Shown here piece after piece: positions 53,163 through 63,833 of a stretch of 64,000 nt of DNA. Numbering within the stretch: the stretch's first letter is position 1; the number at the start of each line of letters is the position of its first letter. The notes under the pieces are model-generated. The model did no database searches, was not told where the DNA came from, and saw only the letters and a list, made by a program, of their open reading frames with translations. The stretch is taken from contig DASZTV010000076.1 of NCBI GenBank assembly GCA_035548125.1, forward strand, positions 1 to 64,000, given 5' to 3'. This stretch comes from DASZTV01 sp035548125. Lineage in GTDB: Bacteria > Actinomycetota > Actinomycetes > JAFAQI01. The position numbers and the translations under genes are program-made.

Positions 53163-53749
53163 CCGGGCAGCAGCTCGCCGACCGCTACCGGGACGTCGAC
53201 GCGGTTGCCCTCGGGCGCAAGCGGGCAGGCCCACGCCTCGTCGTAGGCGCACGACGGGTTGTAGGCGAAGTTCAGGTCGACCACGAGCGAGCCGGTGCCG
53301 GTCGACGCGTCGAAGGTCCCGCCGAGGTCGGCGCCCTTGACGGTGTCGAGCACGTAACGCCCACCGCCGTAGGTGTCCGGGGACGTGTCGCGCAGCGGCA
53401 ACCAGATCCCGCCGCCGTACGACGCCAGCCACCAGACCTCGAGGCTTCCGAGATCCCCCAGCTCGACAGTCCCGACGAGCTCGAACGGCACGACGCCGTC
53501 AGTCGCGGTCGGGATCTCGAGACGAGTGGCCGCCGTGGCGGCGGTCACCTCGGCCTCGAAGCGCCACGCCGGGTCGTAGTCCGCCACCCGAAGCACCGCG
53601 TTGCGGCTGACCGACTCCGGGTGGTCGGCGAACAGCCGCTGCCGGCGGTCGCGCCAGATTCGATGGGCGTGCGCCGGGTCTGCTTCAGCACGGACCGCGC
53701 TGTAGAGCGCGGCGACCGAGCGCCGCCAGTCGAGGAGCGCGAGACTCAC
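53159..53749 (-). CDS. DUF1684 family protein
   Basis: A 196-residue protein. The DUF1684 pattern is complete: LLDWRRSVAALYSAVR, WRDRRQRLFADHPESV, IWLPLRDTSPDTYGGGRYVLDT, and the ending LDLNFAYNPSCAYDEAWACPLAP..NRVDVPVAVGE. The exact residues before the AYNP motif here read VVDLNFAYNPSC. The conserved Cys, Asn and acidic residues suggest an enzyme, but no function is known. It follows the glucose-dehydrogenase-like gene by 38 bases and could be the last gene of that operon. Confidence 0.88.
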   Translation of the reverse strand: MSLALLDWRRSVAALYSAVRAEADPAHAHRIWRDRRQRLFADHPESVSRNAVLRVADYDPAWRFEAEVTAATAATRLEIPTATDGVVPFELVGTVELGDLGSLEVWWLASYGGGIWLPLRDTSPDTYGGGRYVLDTVKGADLGGTFDASTGTGSLVVDLNFAYNPSCAYDEAWACPLAPEGNRVDVPVAVGELLPG

Positions 53750-53787
53750 AGCTCGACCCTAGACAGCGTCGCCGTGCGCTTCGCGAC

Positions 53788-54834
53788 TCAGGCGGCCTGG
53801 AGGTCGACGACCACCTTGATGTCGCCGGGTTCCCGCTTGAGCGCCTGCGCCCAGTCGGCCATCGGCACGGTCCGGGTGATGATCTTCGCCAGCCAGTCGC
53901 GGTCTGCCTTGGACAGCGCGTCGGCAGCCTGCCGGTAGTTGGCGAGCCCGGCGTTGACCGAGCCGAAGACGACCTCGTTCGACAGCACCATCGCCTTGTT
54001 GATCGCATCGGCTTCGAGCCCGATCTCGCGAGTTCCCGACGAGATGCCGGTCAAGCAGACGATCGCGTCGGGTGCGGCTCGCCCGATCACGTCGAACACG
54101 AGCTTCCCCACCCCGGTCGCCTCGATGACCACGTCGGGACGGTCCGTCAGATCATCGAGGGAGCTGATGTAGGTGGCGCCGAGCTCCTCGACCATCTCCG
54201 GCTTCGGCCCTGACGTGACCTGGTCCAGCACGGTGACCTCGAGCCCCTGCTGCGTGCCGATCAGCGCGGCGAGCAGTCCGATCGGGCCTGCGCCCGTAAC
54301 GAGCGCGTGGGCCTGCGTCGTCGCGGAGCGAGCGGCGATCTTGCCGACCTGGTCCCACGCCTTCGCGACGACGGAGGTGGGCTCGAGCAGCACGCCGACC
54401 CGGTCGAGGCTCGCATCGAGCTTCACCGCGAACTTGGGCTCGATGCGCCACCGCTGCGATCCATACCCGTCGCGGCCCTTGATGCCGCGCTCGGTGAACT
54501 TGCCGTTGCGGCAGAAGTCCCACTGATCGGCAGCGCACGCCTCGCACGGCTCGGGGTCGGGGCGCCGCACGATGCCCGCCACCAGGTCGCCGGCAGACAG
54601 ACCGGATCCGGTCGGCGCCGCCATGACGCGACCCAGCGACTCGTGGAAGAGCACCAGGCGCTTGTGGCCCTCCGGCGGTTCGCCGTAGCCATGCACCGCG
54701 ATCTCGACGTCCGTACCGCAGATCCCGGCGAACAGCCCCTCGACGAGCACCGAGCCATCCGCTTCCGGCGGCTCCGGGATCTCCTCGATACCGGCGGTCC
54801 CGACGTCCCCCGGTTGCACTGTGCACGCCTTCAC
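53788..54834 (-). CDS. Glucose 1-dehydrogenase-like medium-chain dehydrogenase
   Basis: A 348-residue zinc-dependent MDR enzyme. Catalytic-site Cys is in FAGICGTDVEI (about 39) with HES at about 64-66. A structural-zinc-type segment CEACAADQWDFC is at about 98-109, and the cofactor motif VTGAGPIGLLAAL at about 188-200. The DRVGVLLEPTSVVAKAWDQV block matches the archaeal/actinobacterial glucose dehydrogenase subgroup. It would supply NAD(P)H from a sugar or oxidise another polyol. It lies 25 bases after the P450 gene on the same strand. Confidence 0.82.
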   Translation of the reverse strand: MKACTVQPGDVGTAGIEEIPEPPEADGSVLVEGLFAGICGTDVEIAVHGYGEPPEGHKRLVLFHESLGRVMAAPTGSGLSAGDLVAGIVRRPDPEPCEACAADQWDFCRNGKFTERGIKGRDGYGSQRWRIEPKFAVKLDASLDRVGVLLEPTSVVAKAWDQVGKIAARSATTQAHALVTGAGPIGLLAALIGTQQGLEVTVLDQVTSGPKPEMVEELGATYISSLDDLTDRPDVVIEATGVGKLVFDVIGRAAPDAIVCLTGISSGTREIGLEADAINKAMVLSNEVVFGSVNAGLANYRQAADALSKADRDWLAKIITRTVPMADWAQALKREPGDIKVVVDLQAA

Positions 54835-54859
54835 GCCTCGCCCCTACCCGGCGCGGCGA

Positions 54860-56302
54860 TCAGCCAAGCGGATGTAGCTCCAGCGGGAGACCGTCGGCAG
54901 GCATCGGAAGCGAGAGCAGATCCCACGGCACCACGTAGCCGGGAGGCGTCGTCCAGCGGTACCGCCGCAGCAGGTGGTGCACCAGGGTCTTGACCTCCTG
55001 GGTGCCGAAGTACATGCCGATGCACTTGTGAGCACCGCCGCCGAAGGGCACCCATGCGTAGCGGTGCGCCTTGTCCTCGTTGCGCGGCTCGGCGAAGCGC
55101 TCGGGGTCGAAGGTCTCCGGGTTGGTCCACACCTCCGGCATGTAGTGGCTGAACCACGGCGAGACCGAGACGAACGTGTCCGCCGGCACGTAATGGCCGA
55201 GCAGCTCGGTGTCCTTCACGGTCTTGCGGACCATCGACGGCACCGGCGCGGTCAGCCGCAGTGCCTCCTTGATGACCAGGTCCAGCACGGTGAGCTGGTC
55301 GAGCGCGTCGATCGACAGCTCGTCGAGGGCGAGGGACTGCTCGCGTGCCCGCTCCTGCCATTCCGGGTTTGCGGCCAGGGCGGCGAGCACCGCCGACGTC
55401 GTGATCGTCGACGTGTCGTGGGCAGCCATCATCAGGAAGATCATGTGGTTGACGACGTCGTCGTCGCTGAACGTCTGGCCGTTCTCGGTCTCGACGTGGC
55501 ACAGCGCGGAGAACAGGTCCTCGGTCTCGGTGGCGCGCTTCGCGGGGAGCTTGGACCGGAAGTACTCCTCGAGCACCTTGCGACCGACCAGGCCGCGGTG
55601 CCAACGCAGCCCGGGCACGTCGGCGCGGATCATCGAGGTTCCGGCGCGCACCGTGTCGATGAACGCGGTCTGCAGCTTCGCGTCATCCTCACCGGTCGAG
55701 TCGCCCATGAAGATGTGCGTCGCGATGTCGAGCGACAGCCGCTTCAACGTGGGATACGCGTACATCTGGCCTTCCGCCGGCCAGCCGGCGACGTCTTTCG
55801 ACACGAGCTCATCAGTGCGCTCGAGATAGCCGGTCAGCCTGGGACGGGTGAACGCCTCCTGCATGATCCGCCGGTGCAGCAGGTGCTCGTCGAAGTCGAG
55901 CAGCATGAGGCCGCGACGGAAGAACGGCCCGATGAACCACTCCCAGCCCGACTGCGAGTAGGCCTTGTCCGCATTGACCAGCACGGACTGCGTCGCGTCC
56001 GGCCCGAGCGCCATGAGCAGATCCAAGCCGAGCGATTTGATCCAGGTCACCGGCCCGTAGCGGTCGTACATCCGGCGCGAGAAGTCAGGGCCACTGAACA
56101 TGAAGCTGAACGTCGAGCCGACGAGGGGGAAGCCCTTGTTGCCTGGGACGGGCTTCAGGTCGGACCCGGCGGGCGGCTGCGCGAGCGGTCGCGGTCGCTG
56201 GACCCGGTCGAGCGCAGCCCCCAGCTGCGAGGCGCCCGGCAGCGCAGCAGGCCGGATCTTGTCCGGGTGCTTCCAGGTCGTGCTGACGGTCGCTTCGGTC
56301 AT
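54860..56302 (-). CDS. Cytochrome P450
   Basis: A 480-residue monooxygenase. Oxygen-activation helix MAAHDTST is near 292-299 (AHDT in place of the common AGxxT). The ExxR pair is E346-R349 (KEALR), and the heme loop FGGGAHKCIGMYF has C427. No membrane anchor or fused reductase is present, so external redox partners are needed. Its start overlaps the stop of the fatty-acid-hydroxylase-family gene (56299-56302), so two different hydroxylating systems are produced together. The family within the P450s is not assignable by eye. Confidence 0.93.
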   Translation of the reverse strand: MTEATVSTTWKHPDKIRPAALPGASQLGAALDRVQRPRPLAQPPAGSDLKPVPGNKGFPLVGSTFSFMFSGPDFSRRMYDRYGPVTWIKSLGLDLLMALGPDATQSVLVNADKAYSQSGWEWFIGPFFRRGLMLLDFDEHLLHRRIMQEAFTRPRLTGYLERTDELVSKDVAGWPAEGQMYAYPTLKRLSLDIATHIFMGDSTGEDDAKLQTAFIDTVRAGTSMIRADVPGLRWHRGLVGRKVLEEYFRSKLPAKRATETEDLFSALCHVETENGQTFSDDDVVNHMIFLMMAAHDTSTITTSAVLAALAANPEWQERAREQSLALDELSIDALDQLTVLDLVIKEALRLTAPVPSMVRKTVKDTELLGHYVPADTFVSVSPWFSHYMPEVWTNPETFDPERFAEPRNEDKAHRYAWVPFGGGAHKCIGMYFGTQEVKTLVHHLLRRYRWTTPPGYVVPWDLLSLPMPADGLPLELHPLG

Positions 56303-57030
56303 GCTGCGGGCTCCTCAGGGACATCGACGCCGAGAGTGAATGCGGTCGGCGAGACCGCCACCTCGTCCTTCTCCGGAAATGTTCGCAGTACGTGGTCTGC
56401 CAGGTGCACCGTCACGCCGTACCAGTAGTTCTCGTTGCGGAAATGGTGCAACCGGTGCGCCTTGTAGATGTAGCGGTAGTACCAGGTCTTCGGCTTGTAG
56501 CCGGAGTGGATCAGGAAATGCGTCCACTCATAGGTGAGGAACATCCCGTACGCCACCACCAGCCACGACAGGGCCAGTCCCCAGTCGAACCCGGTGATCG
56601 CCCAGTACAACGGGACGGCGGTGAGCACCGAGGTGACGAGCGCCCGGCGCGGGACCAGCACCAGCTCGATGACCCTGGGGTTCGCGTGGTGTTGCCGATG
56701 CTTGCGCGCGAGCAGTCCGTCGACCGTGACGGGACCCACCCGTTTCGGCCTCGCGTGGAGGATGAAGACATGGATCAGCCATTCGGTGAACGGCTGCGTG
56801 GCGAGCACCAGGCCGACGACCCCCAGATCCCACCAGCGATAGCCGCCGAGCACCACCCGGGCAGCCACGGCGGCAGCGAACGCGGCCGTGAGGAGCTTGG
56901 CGCTGAAGGTGCCGGCGAAGATCCGGAACGCGCGGCCGAGGGTCAGGCCGCCGACGGTGTACTCGTCGGGCTGCACCGTGTCTCGAGGACCCGCGCGCCG
57001 GACGTCCGGGCGCACCTGCGTGATCGCCAC
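56299..57030 (-). CDS. Fatty acid hydroxylase superfamily membrane protein
   Basis: A 243-residue di-iron membrane protein. Histidine motifs are EWLIHVFILH, HRQHHANP, EWTHFLIHSGY and AHRLHHFRNENYWYGVT, the pattern of sterol/carotenoid/fatty acid hydroxylases. About four helices surround them. It is coupled to the P450 gene and follows the ABC permease by 37 bases. Likely substrates are hydrophobic (lipid, carotenoid or polyketide chain). Confidence 0.88.
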   Translation of the reverse strand: MAITQVRPDVRRAGPRDTVQPDEYTVGGLTLGRAFRIFAGTFSAKLLTAAFAAAVAARVVLGGYRWWDLGVVGLVLATQPFTEWLIHVFILHARPKRVGPVTVDGLLARKHRQHHANPRVIELVLVPRRALVTSVLTAVPLYWAITGFDWGLALSWLVVAYGMFLTYEWTHFLIHSGYKPKTWYYRYIYKAHRLHHFRNENYWYGVTVHLADHVLRTFPEKDEVAVSPTAFTLGVDVPEEPAA

Positions 57031-57067
57031 ACTCGCAGTGTCCCACGCGCGGGAGCCGCCCGCGGAT

Positions 57068-57939
57068 CTACTCGGTACGGGAGAACATCAGGCACGCCAC
57101 GCCGAGCAGCAGCATGCCGACTCCCGCCACCACGATGACGTCCAGCCAGCCCGGAACGGACCAGCCGAGCCAGGTCAGGCCGTGAAAGATGCGGCGGGTC
57201 GGGTCGCCGGCGGGAAGGCTGTGCGCCACCAGACCGCGAGCCGCCGTCACCGCATAGCTCAACGGGTTGTAGCGGGCGACAACGTTGAGCCAGTCCGGCG
57301 TGGACGGCCCGAGCGGGAACATCGAACCGGACATGAAGGTCAGCGGTAGCAGCAGCATGTTGATCATCGGCATGACGGTCTGGACGCTCTTGACTCTCGC
57401 CGCCAGCACCAGGCCGAAGGCGGTCATCGTGAACGACGTCGCGAACACGACGCCGAGCAGGCCGAAGATCAGGCCGGCGCGGTACGGGACGTGCACGGCG
57501 CCGGCGAGCGCGATGATCAGGATGCTCTGCGTCGTGGCGATGGTGGCGCCGCCGAGGCACTTCCCGACCACGATGCTCGATGACGAGATCGGCGCGACGA
57601 GCATCTCTCGCAGGAAGCCGAACTCGCGGTCCCACACGATCGAGATCGCCGAGAAGATCGCGGTGAACAGGATGCCGGTGATCAGGACGCCGGGAAACAG
57701 GAACGTCTTGAAGTTCGCCCCGCCGGTGCCTCCGCTGACGGCGGCAGAGAGGCCGGCACCGAGGACGAACAGGAACAGCAGGGGCTGGAGCAACGTCGAG
57801 ATCAGGCGGGTCTTGTCGCCCCAGACCCGGGTCATGTCCCGGAGCCAGACGATCCAGATGGCGCGAAGCTCGTGCTGCCAACCGCCCCCCACTGCGCGCA
57901 CAGTCGCGACCTCGAGCTCCGGTCGGCTCGCGGTCGTCG

Positions 57940-57943
<4 letters not shown>
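57068..57943 (-). CDS. ABC-2 type exporter permease (DrrB-like)
   Basis: A 291-residue permease with six predicted membrane helices. The family segment FSAISIVWDREFGFLREMLVAPISSSSIVVGKCLGGATI is characteristic of daunorubicin-resistance-type permeases. It overlaps the ATPase gene by four bases. With it, the protein forms an exporter for a hydrophobic product or lipid. Confidence 0.9.
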
Positions 57944-58901
<958 letters not shown>

Positions 58902-58905
<4 letters not shown>

Positions 58906-60311
58906 GGCGTCAGGATGTCCACCGGCGCGATGCGGACGGCCACCTTCCGGGGCTTCGGGCCGACGGGCACCCGCACGTGCAAGCGGCCGTCCCCGTCAGG
59001 GGCCTGCCACCGCGAGTGGCCTGCGATCGTCACTCGGTACGGCACGCCCTTGACGCTAACCGGCGGCGTCAACACAGTTGCGGTGCCGTCGCCTTCGTAC
59101 ACGAACCCAGTCGCTCCGGCGTGGCTCAACTTGCTGAACGCCAGCGGCTCGGGGCGCTTGATCGTGACCGTCCACCCCCATTGGCTCCACCGGGGGTTGA
59201 TCGTCGTGTAGGAGATCCGCGAGGGTCGTGGCGGCGGGTCGGCGAACGTCTTCATCAGCGTCGGCAGGAACTTGCGTAGGTCGCGCGCCCAGTACGGCCA
59301 GGTGTGGGTGCCGCTGCCGTAGTCGTAGACGTAGCCCGTCATGTGGGCCTGACGCAGGTGCTGGAGGAACAGGTCGGTCGAGGTGTGGGTGAGGCTCTCG
59401 ACGGCGGCAGCGCCGGCGAAGCCGCCCGGGTCGGTCACCGGGTCGTCGTACTTGCCGGGGAGGCCGTCGGCGGTCGCGAACCACAGCTTCACCGGCCGCA
59501 GGTTGCTGATCAGTCGCGCCGGGTCGTGGCCCTGCCAGTTGATCTCGTTGCTCAGGTGGTTGCCGAACGGCGCATTGGCCTCCACTCCGTTGAGGCCCAC
59601 CATCGTCGCCCCGATCACGGCTGCGGCACCCACCCGGGCCTCGAGGTCCCGGTCGATCTCCGGCGCGCCCGAGAACGACGCCTGCTGCACGAACAGCTGG
59701 GGGTGCCGGGCAGCGAGCTCGGTCGCGCCGTACCCCCCCATCGACAGCCCGGCGACGGCCCGACCGGAGCGGTCGCGCACCGTATCGAGGTTCGCGTCGA
59801 TCCACGGGATCAGCTCGTGGATGTCGTACGTCTCCCATTGCGACTTGCCGAGCGCGGTGTGCTGGTCGATCCAGTTGGTGAACCAGCTGCCGCCGTCGCC
59901 GTCGAACCCGATGTCCGAGCTGACCGTGATCAAGCGCAGTCGCTCGGTGGCCTTCGGCGCCTCGCCCGCCGTCATCCAGTCGTAGCTGTGGCCGCTGGTG
60001 CCCGGAAACAGATAGAGCACCGGGTAGCGCGGTGCGGCATCGGCCGGGTACCCGGCAGGAAGCAGGATCCGCACCGTGATCACCTTCGGCGCCAGCGCCT
60101 TCGGCTTGATCGTGGCGAGCAGCTGACGGTTTCCGATTCGCTTGACGCTCAGCACGTGGATGCCGTGCCCGTCGTGGAGCCGGACCGAAGCATTGGCTGC
60201 GGGCGACCGGCGACCGGCGTCGCCGAACGCAAGGGTGGGGACCGCGGTCGCCACGATCGCGGCAGCGGCTGTCATCCCGGCGACGAGCGGTCGCCATCCG
60301 TTGAGTCGCAT
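58902..60311 (-). CDS. Secreted esterase (PF00756/esterase D-like)
   Basis: A 469-residue protein with a signal peptide (about 1-29). The alpha/beta hydrolase domain has nucleophile S190 in GLSMGGYGA, a region YPVLYLFPGTSGHSYDW for the oxyanion hole, and catalytic His in GSGTHTWPYW. About 110 C-terminal residues form a beta-rich domain. The fold is that of mycolyltransferases and S-formylglutathione-hydrolase-like esterases, so acyl transfer is also possible. Its stop overlaps the exporter ATPase start. Confidence 0.87.
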
Positions 60312-60345
60312 TACGTCCTATTCGAGAGAGTGCGGCGGCTACCTG

Positions 60346-61875
60346 TCACCCGGCCGGCAGGTAGATCCCCGTGCCTTTCGGCACCGGATGCGTCGCCCTG
60401 CCGTCCTTGCTGGTGTCCACGTCGAGGTAGGACCAGCTGCCTGCATACTCGTCGCGGTTGGTCATGCCGGCGCAGCCCTTGCGCAGGTCCTCGCAGTCGA
60501 AGCGCCGCCCTTCCGGCGTACGGATGTCCAGCCGCGAGCGGTAGTAGAAGCTGAACGCGTTGCCGTCATGGAAGCTGTCGACGGCGGCCTCGGCGGCGTC
60601 GTGCTGCCAGCGCTTGGTCACGAGCCTCGCGTACCCGGTCGCGCTTCCCTTGAGGTAGTAGTCGAACCAGGCGTCGGTATACCAGGCGACGAGATCCGGC
60701 CCGCGAAGCGATGCGCCGAACGCCGGGTTCGGGATGTAGGAGAAGTCAAGGTGGCTGCCGCCCCGGATGACGATCTCCCCGGTGTCGACGTGTGCCTTCG
60801 AGTACGCCAGCGACGCAGTGTCCTTGTCGTCGTATGCCGGCAGCGACGTGTGGGGCGTCGGCGGCAGTCCGTAGTCGGCCGACATGCCGAGGCCCGGCAC
60901 CCGGATCTTGGCGGGGCGCCGCGCCGCCGGGTCCACGCAGCCCTTCTCGTTGAGGCCGCTCGTCGCATCGGGCGCACCGAGGTTGTCCCACGCGACGACC
61001 GCCTTGACCCGCTTGTCCCATTGCGCGATGTAGGAGACCGCGCCGGCGCCGTACGAATGGCCGGCGAGGCCGATCCGGCGCCGGTCGAGGATCCGCCAGA
61101 ACGGGTTGTACGTCGCGTCGAAGCCGGCCTTCACCCGCGCCTTCTGGTAGTCCGCGTGACTGGTCCCGCTGTTGCACGACGCCACCGGGCGGTACGGGTG
61201 CGCCGGGGTGGAGAGGAAGAAGTTGAGGGCGTCCTCCGTGCCGTCGAAGAACGGGCGGCCGTCGGTCTGCGCCGGGACCCCTTCCAGCAGGTCGGCGCCC
61301 TGCCCCGCAGTGTCGGACTGGCCCTGGCCCTGCGGGTCGAACGTCATGACGACGTACCCGTCCTTCGCGAGCGCCTGGGCGGCGTACCAGTACAGCTGCT
61401 CGTCAGCCTGCACCGAACCGTTGGTGATGACGACGCCCGGCCGGTGCGCGGGCCCCCGGCGGGTCGCCCACACGTGGCCGGACAGCTGGGCGCCGTTGCG
61501 CGCGGTGAACACGAACGGCGTGACGATGCCGTAGCCCTTGGCCTGCCAGTCGTAGAGACGGGTGTCCCCGGCGCACGCGTCGTAGCCGTTCCAGCAGAGG
61601 TCGGAGAGGAACTCCCGCTGCGGGTCGTGCAGCGCCGTGGCAACCGCGTGCAGGAAGTTCTGCTGCCCGACCGTGCGCAGCTGTAGCTGGTTGCCGGGCG
61701 AGAGGTAGACGGCTTGGCGCTCCAGGTTGTTGGCGTAGTCCTTCGCCTCGACCACGAGGTTGAAGGAGGCCGCCCGGTCCTTCGGTTCGTCCGGGCTGGT
61801 ACCCGCGGCGGCCGGGGCGGCCACGGCGATGGCGGCCGCGACCGCAACCAACGAGATGAACGGGCGGGCCCTCAT
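60346..61875 (-). CDS. Secreted alpha/beta hydrolase
   Basis: A 509-residue protein with a signal peptide (about 1-25). Features are an oxyanion-type VVITNGS, FDPQGQGQSD, nucleophile S274 in GLAGHSYGAGAV, a downstream Asp, and His in GGSHLDFSY. Cys pairs (C94/C101 and others) may form disulfides. It lies 34 bases before the secreted esterase, so the two hydrolases plus exporter are likely one transcript. Substrate unknown. Confidence 0.85.
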   Translation of the reverse strand: MRARPFISLVAVAAAIAVAAPAAAGTSPDEPKDRAASFNLVVEAKDYANNLERQAVYLSPGNQLQLRTVGQQNFLHAVATALHDPQREFLSDLCWNGYDACAGDTRLYDWQAKGYGIVTPFVFTARNGAQLSGHVWATRRGPAHRPGVVITNGSVQADEQLYWYAAQALAKDGYVVMTFDPQGQGQSDTAGQGADLLEGVPAQTDGRPFFDGTEDALNFFLSTPAHPYRPVASCNSGTSHADYQKARVKAGFDATYNPFWRILDRRRIGLAGHSYGAGAVSYIAQWDKRVKAVVAWDNLGAPDATSGLNEKGCVDPAARRPAKIRVPGLGMSADYGLPPTPHTSLPAYDDKDTASLAYSKAHVDTGEIVIRGGSHLDFSYIPNPAFGASLRGPDLVAWYTDAWFDYYLKGSATGYARLVTKRWQHDAAEAAVDSFHDGNAFSFYYRSRLDIRTPEGRRFDCEDLRKGCAGMTNRDEYAGSWSYLDVDTSKDGRATHPVPKGTGIYLPAG

Positions 61876-62069
61876 GAAACTCCCTCGAAGTGCGCGACCC
61901 GGGTGCGCCGCTGCGGCCTGATCGGCAAGGTACCGAAGTCGGTGAGCGCGCCCAGGCTGGTGTCTGGATGCTTGAGGTATTCGATGGCGAGTCGCAACGG
62001 CCTGCCGAGGTGCAGCGGCAGCGACTCGCTACTCAGCCCGACCCCAGCCATGGTGGGCAAGCGTGGCAT
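61872..62069 (-). CDS. Possible small protein upstream of the hydrolase operon
   Basis: A 65-residue reading frame (MPRLPTMAGVGLSSESLPLH ...) whose stop overlaps the hydrolase start (ATGA at 61872-61875). Third positions are mostly G or C. That and the overlap argue for translation. No family is recognised, and the 5' end is unsure because the frame continues upstream into the divergent gene. Confidence 0.35.
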   Translation of the reverse strand: MPRLPTMAGVGLSSESLPLHLGRPLRLAIEYLKHPDTSLGALTDFGTLPIRPQRRTRVAHFEGVS

Positions 62070-62081
62070 AGCGTGCGGCGC

Positions 62082-62981
62082 GTGAAAGGGATGGTCACGG
62101 TGCCCTCCGGTGAGTTCGTGATGGGCAGTGATGCGCACTACCCGGAGGAGCGGCCGGCGCATCGGCGCGAAGTCGCCGCCTTCGCGATCGACGCGCACCC
62201 CGTCACCAACGCCGAGTTCCGCCGGTTCGTGAAGGACACCGGCTGGACCACCACGGCCGAGCGCTCACCCGATCCGGCCGACTTTCCCGGCGCCGCTCCG
62301 GCCGATCTGGTGCCGGGCTCGCTCGTCTTCACGCCCACCGCCGGACCGGTCCCGCTGGACGACTGGCAGCGGTGGTGGGTCTGGACGCCGGGCGCCGACT
62401 GGCGGCACCCGCAAGGTCCCGGAAGCACGCTGCATGGTCTCGACCGCCATCCGGTGGTCCACGTCTCGTTCGAGGACGCAACCGGCTACGCGGAGTGGGC
62501 CGGCAAGTCACTTCCCGCTGAGGTCGAGTGGGAGTACGCCGCGCGCGCCGGCCGCCCGGCGACGGCGTACGCATGGGGCGAGGAGATGTCGCCGCGCGGC
62601 AGGGCGATGGCCAACACCTGGGTCGGCGAGTTCCCGTGGCGCAACGACGACAACCGATATCCGCTGACCTCGCCGGTCGGCAGCTACCCCCCGGATCCGT
62701 GGGGCCTGACCGACATGATCGGCAACGTCTGGGAGTGGACCTGCTCGCCGTGGTCGGCCGATCACGACGGTGGCGCGCCCGAATCAGCGGTCTCGGCCTG
62801 CTGCGGCGTCACGCCGCTGACCGAGGCCGACCGGCGGACCATCAAGGGCGGATCGCACCTCTGCGCGCCGACGTACTGCCAGCGCTACCGGCCGCCGGCG
62901 CGGCAGGGACAGGCGGTACGAAGCACGACGAGCCACATCGGCTTTCGCTGTGTGATCCGTACCGGCGAGGGGCCGAACTAA
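62082..62981 (+). CDS. Formylglycine-generating enzyme
   Basis: A 299-residue FGE-sulfatase domain protein that oxidises a Cys (CxPxR motif) of type I sulfatases to formylglycine. The start pattern VTVPSGEFVMGSDAHYPEERPAH is typical. The key Cys pair is intact: C261 and C266 in GGSHLCAPTYCQRYR. NVWEWTCSPW and the final GFRCV match the family. This Cys pair separates it from EgtB- or PvdO-like relatives. Start could be GTG 62082 or ATG 62091. No sulfatase gene is in the window. Confidence 0.9.
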   Translation: MKGMVTVPSGEFVMGSDAHYPEERPAHRREVAAFAIDAHPVTNAEFRRFVKDTGWTTTAERSPDPADFPGAAPADLVPGSLVFTPTAGPVPLDDWQRWWVWTPGADWRHPQGPGSTLHGLDRHPVVHVSFEDATGYAEWAGKSLPAEVEWEYAARAGRPATAYAWGEEMSPRGRAMANTWVGEFPWRNDDNRYPLTSPVGSYPPDPWGLTDMIGNVWEWTCSPWSADHDGGAPESAVSACCGVTPLTEADRRTIKGGSHLCAPTYCQRYRPPARQGQAVRSTTSHIGFRCVIRTGEGPN

Positions 62982-63190
62982 CCGCGCTCGTGCTCGGCGG
63001 CGAGCAGATCCGCGTACATCCCGTCGACCACGGTCGCGATCGCGGCTGGATCGTCGAGCATCGAGTTACCTTCCTGGGCAGTGACGGTGGAGCCGTCCCG
63101 CGACAGGCTGATCTTGAAGGCGCCGTCTGCGTCCGGCGCGAGCGTCACGGTCACGCCGTCGCCGACAGTGGCAAATCCGGATGCTGGCAT
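62978..63190 (-). CDS. Small hypothetical protein
   Basis: A 70-residue acidic protein (MPASGFATVGDGVTVTLAPD ...) with a beta-strand-like first half and a helical end (AIATVVDGMYADLLAAEHERG). It converges on the formylglycine-generating enzyme gene with a four-base overlap. No family recognised. GC-rich third positions support it. Confidence 0.5.
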   Translation of the reverse strand: MPASGFATVGDGVTVTLAPDADGAFKISLSRDGSTVTAQEGNSMLDDPAAIATVVDGMYADLLAAEHERG

Positions 63191-63219
63191 GACATGCGTC
63201 TACCCGTGACGGACCGGTT

Positions 63220-63825
63220 TCAGACGTCCTCGTGGCCGAGATCACGCAACAACAGCGTCACCAGCTCGGCAGGCAGGCTCGCGCGTGCCTGGTACTCAGG
63301 GTGGTCGGCGACCAGCGTCGCCGGCGCGCCCTGCCGAAGCGCAGCGAGCACCTCGGGGGAAAGGTCGAAGCCGAGGAAGTGCACGGAGACCGTGTGCTTG
63401 GTCGGGCCCTCGTCGGGCGGTGGGATGTCGCGCGCGCGACACGCCGCATCACCGACGTCGATGCGTACCGCGTCGTGCAGCCCATCGAGACGATCGAGCT
63501 CGGGTCTGATGCGATCCGCGTCGTCAATCTCCACGAACATCGTCGCGGTGACCGTCGTACCCCTCGGCAGCAGCCGCTCGTAGACCGCCACCTCGGCAGC
63601 AGCCGTGACGGGATCGGTCACCCGCTCGACGTAGAGCATCTCCTGCGCCTGGTAGCGCAACGTCTCAGCGTTTTCGAACTCGACCATGACGAGGTCGCCG
63701 AGCCGAACGCGGCGGGCGCGCCGGAGCCTGATGGCTTCGGCGCGCCGGTCGCCGCGGACCTGCGCGTATGCCTCCGGCGAGAGCTCGAAGTTCTCGACGG
63801 AGAGCACGGACGCGGGGAGCTCCAT
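63220..63825 (-). CDS. DUF3501 family protein
   Basis: A 201-residue protein. The DUF3501 pattern is visible: the opening ELSPEAYAQVRGDRRAEAIRLRRARRVRLGDLVMVEFENAETLRYQAQEMLYVERV, then ERLLPRGTTVTATMFVEIDD. Function unknown. It follows a rubrerythrin gene by eight bases. These two commonly travel together, often with an Fe-S protein, suggesting oxidative or iron-redox stress. Confidence 0.88.
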   Translation of the reverse strand: MELPASVLSVENFELSPEAYAQVRGDRRAEAIRLRRARRVRLGDLVMVEFENAETLRYQAQEMLYVERVTDPVTAAAEVAVYERLLPRGTTVTATMFVEIDDADRIRPELDRLDGLHDAVRIDVGDAACRARDIPPPDEGPTKHTVSVHFLGFDLSPEVLAALRQGAPATLVADHPEYQARASLPAELVTLLLRDLGHEDV

Positions 63826-63833
63826 CGGTGGGG

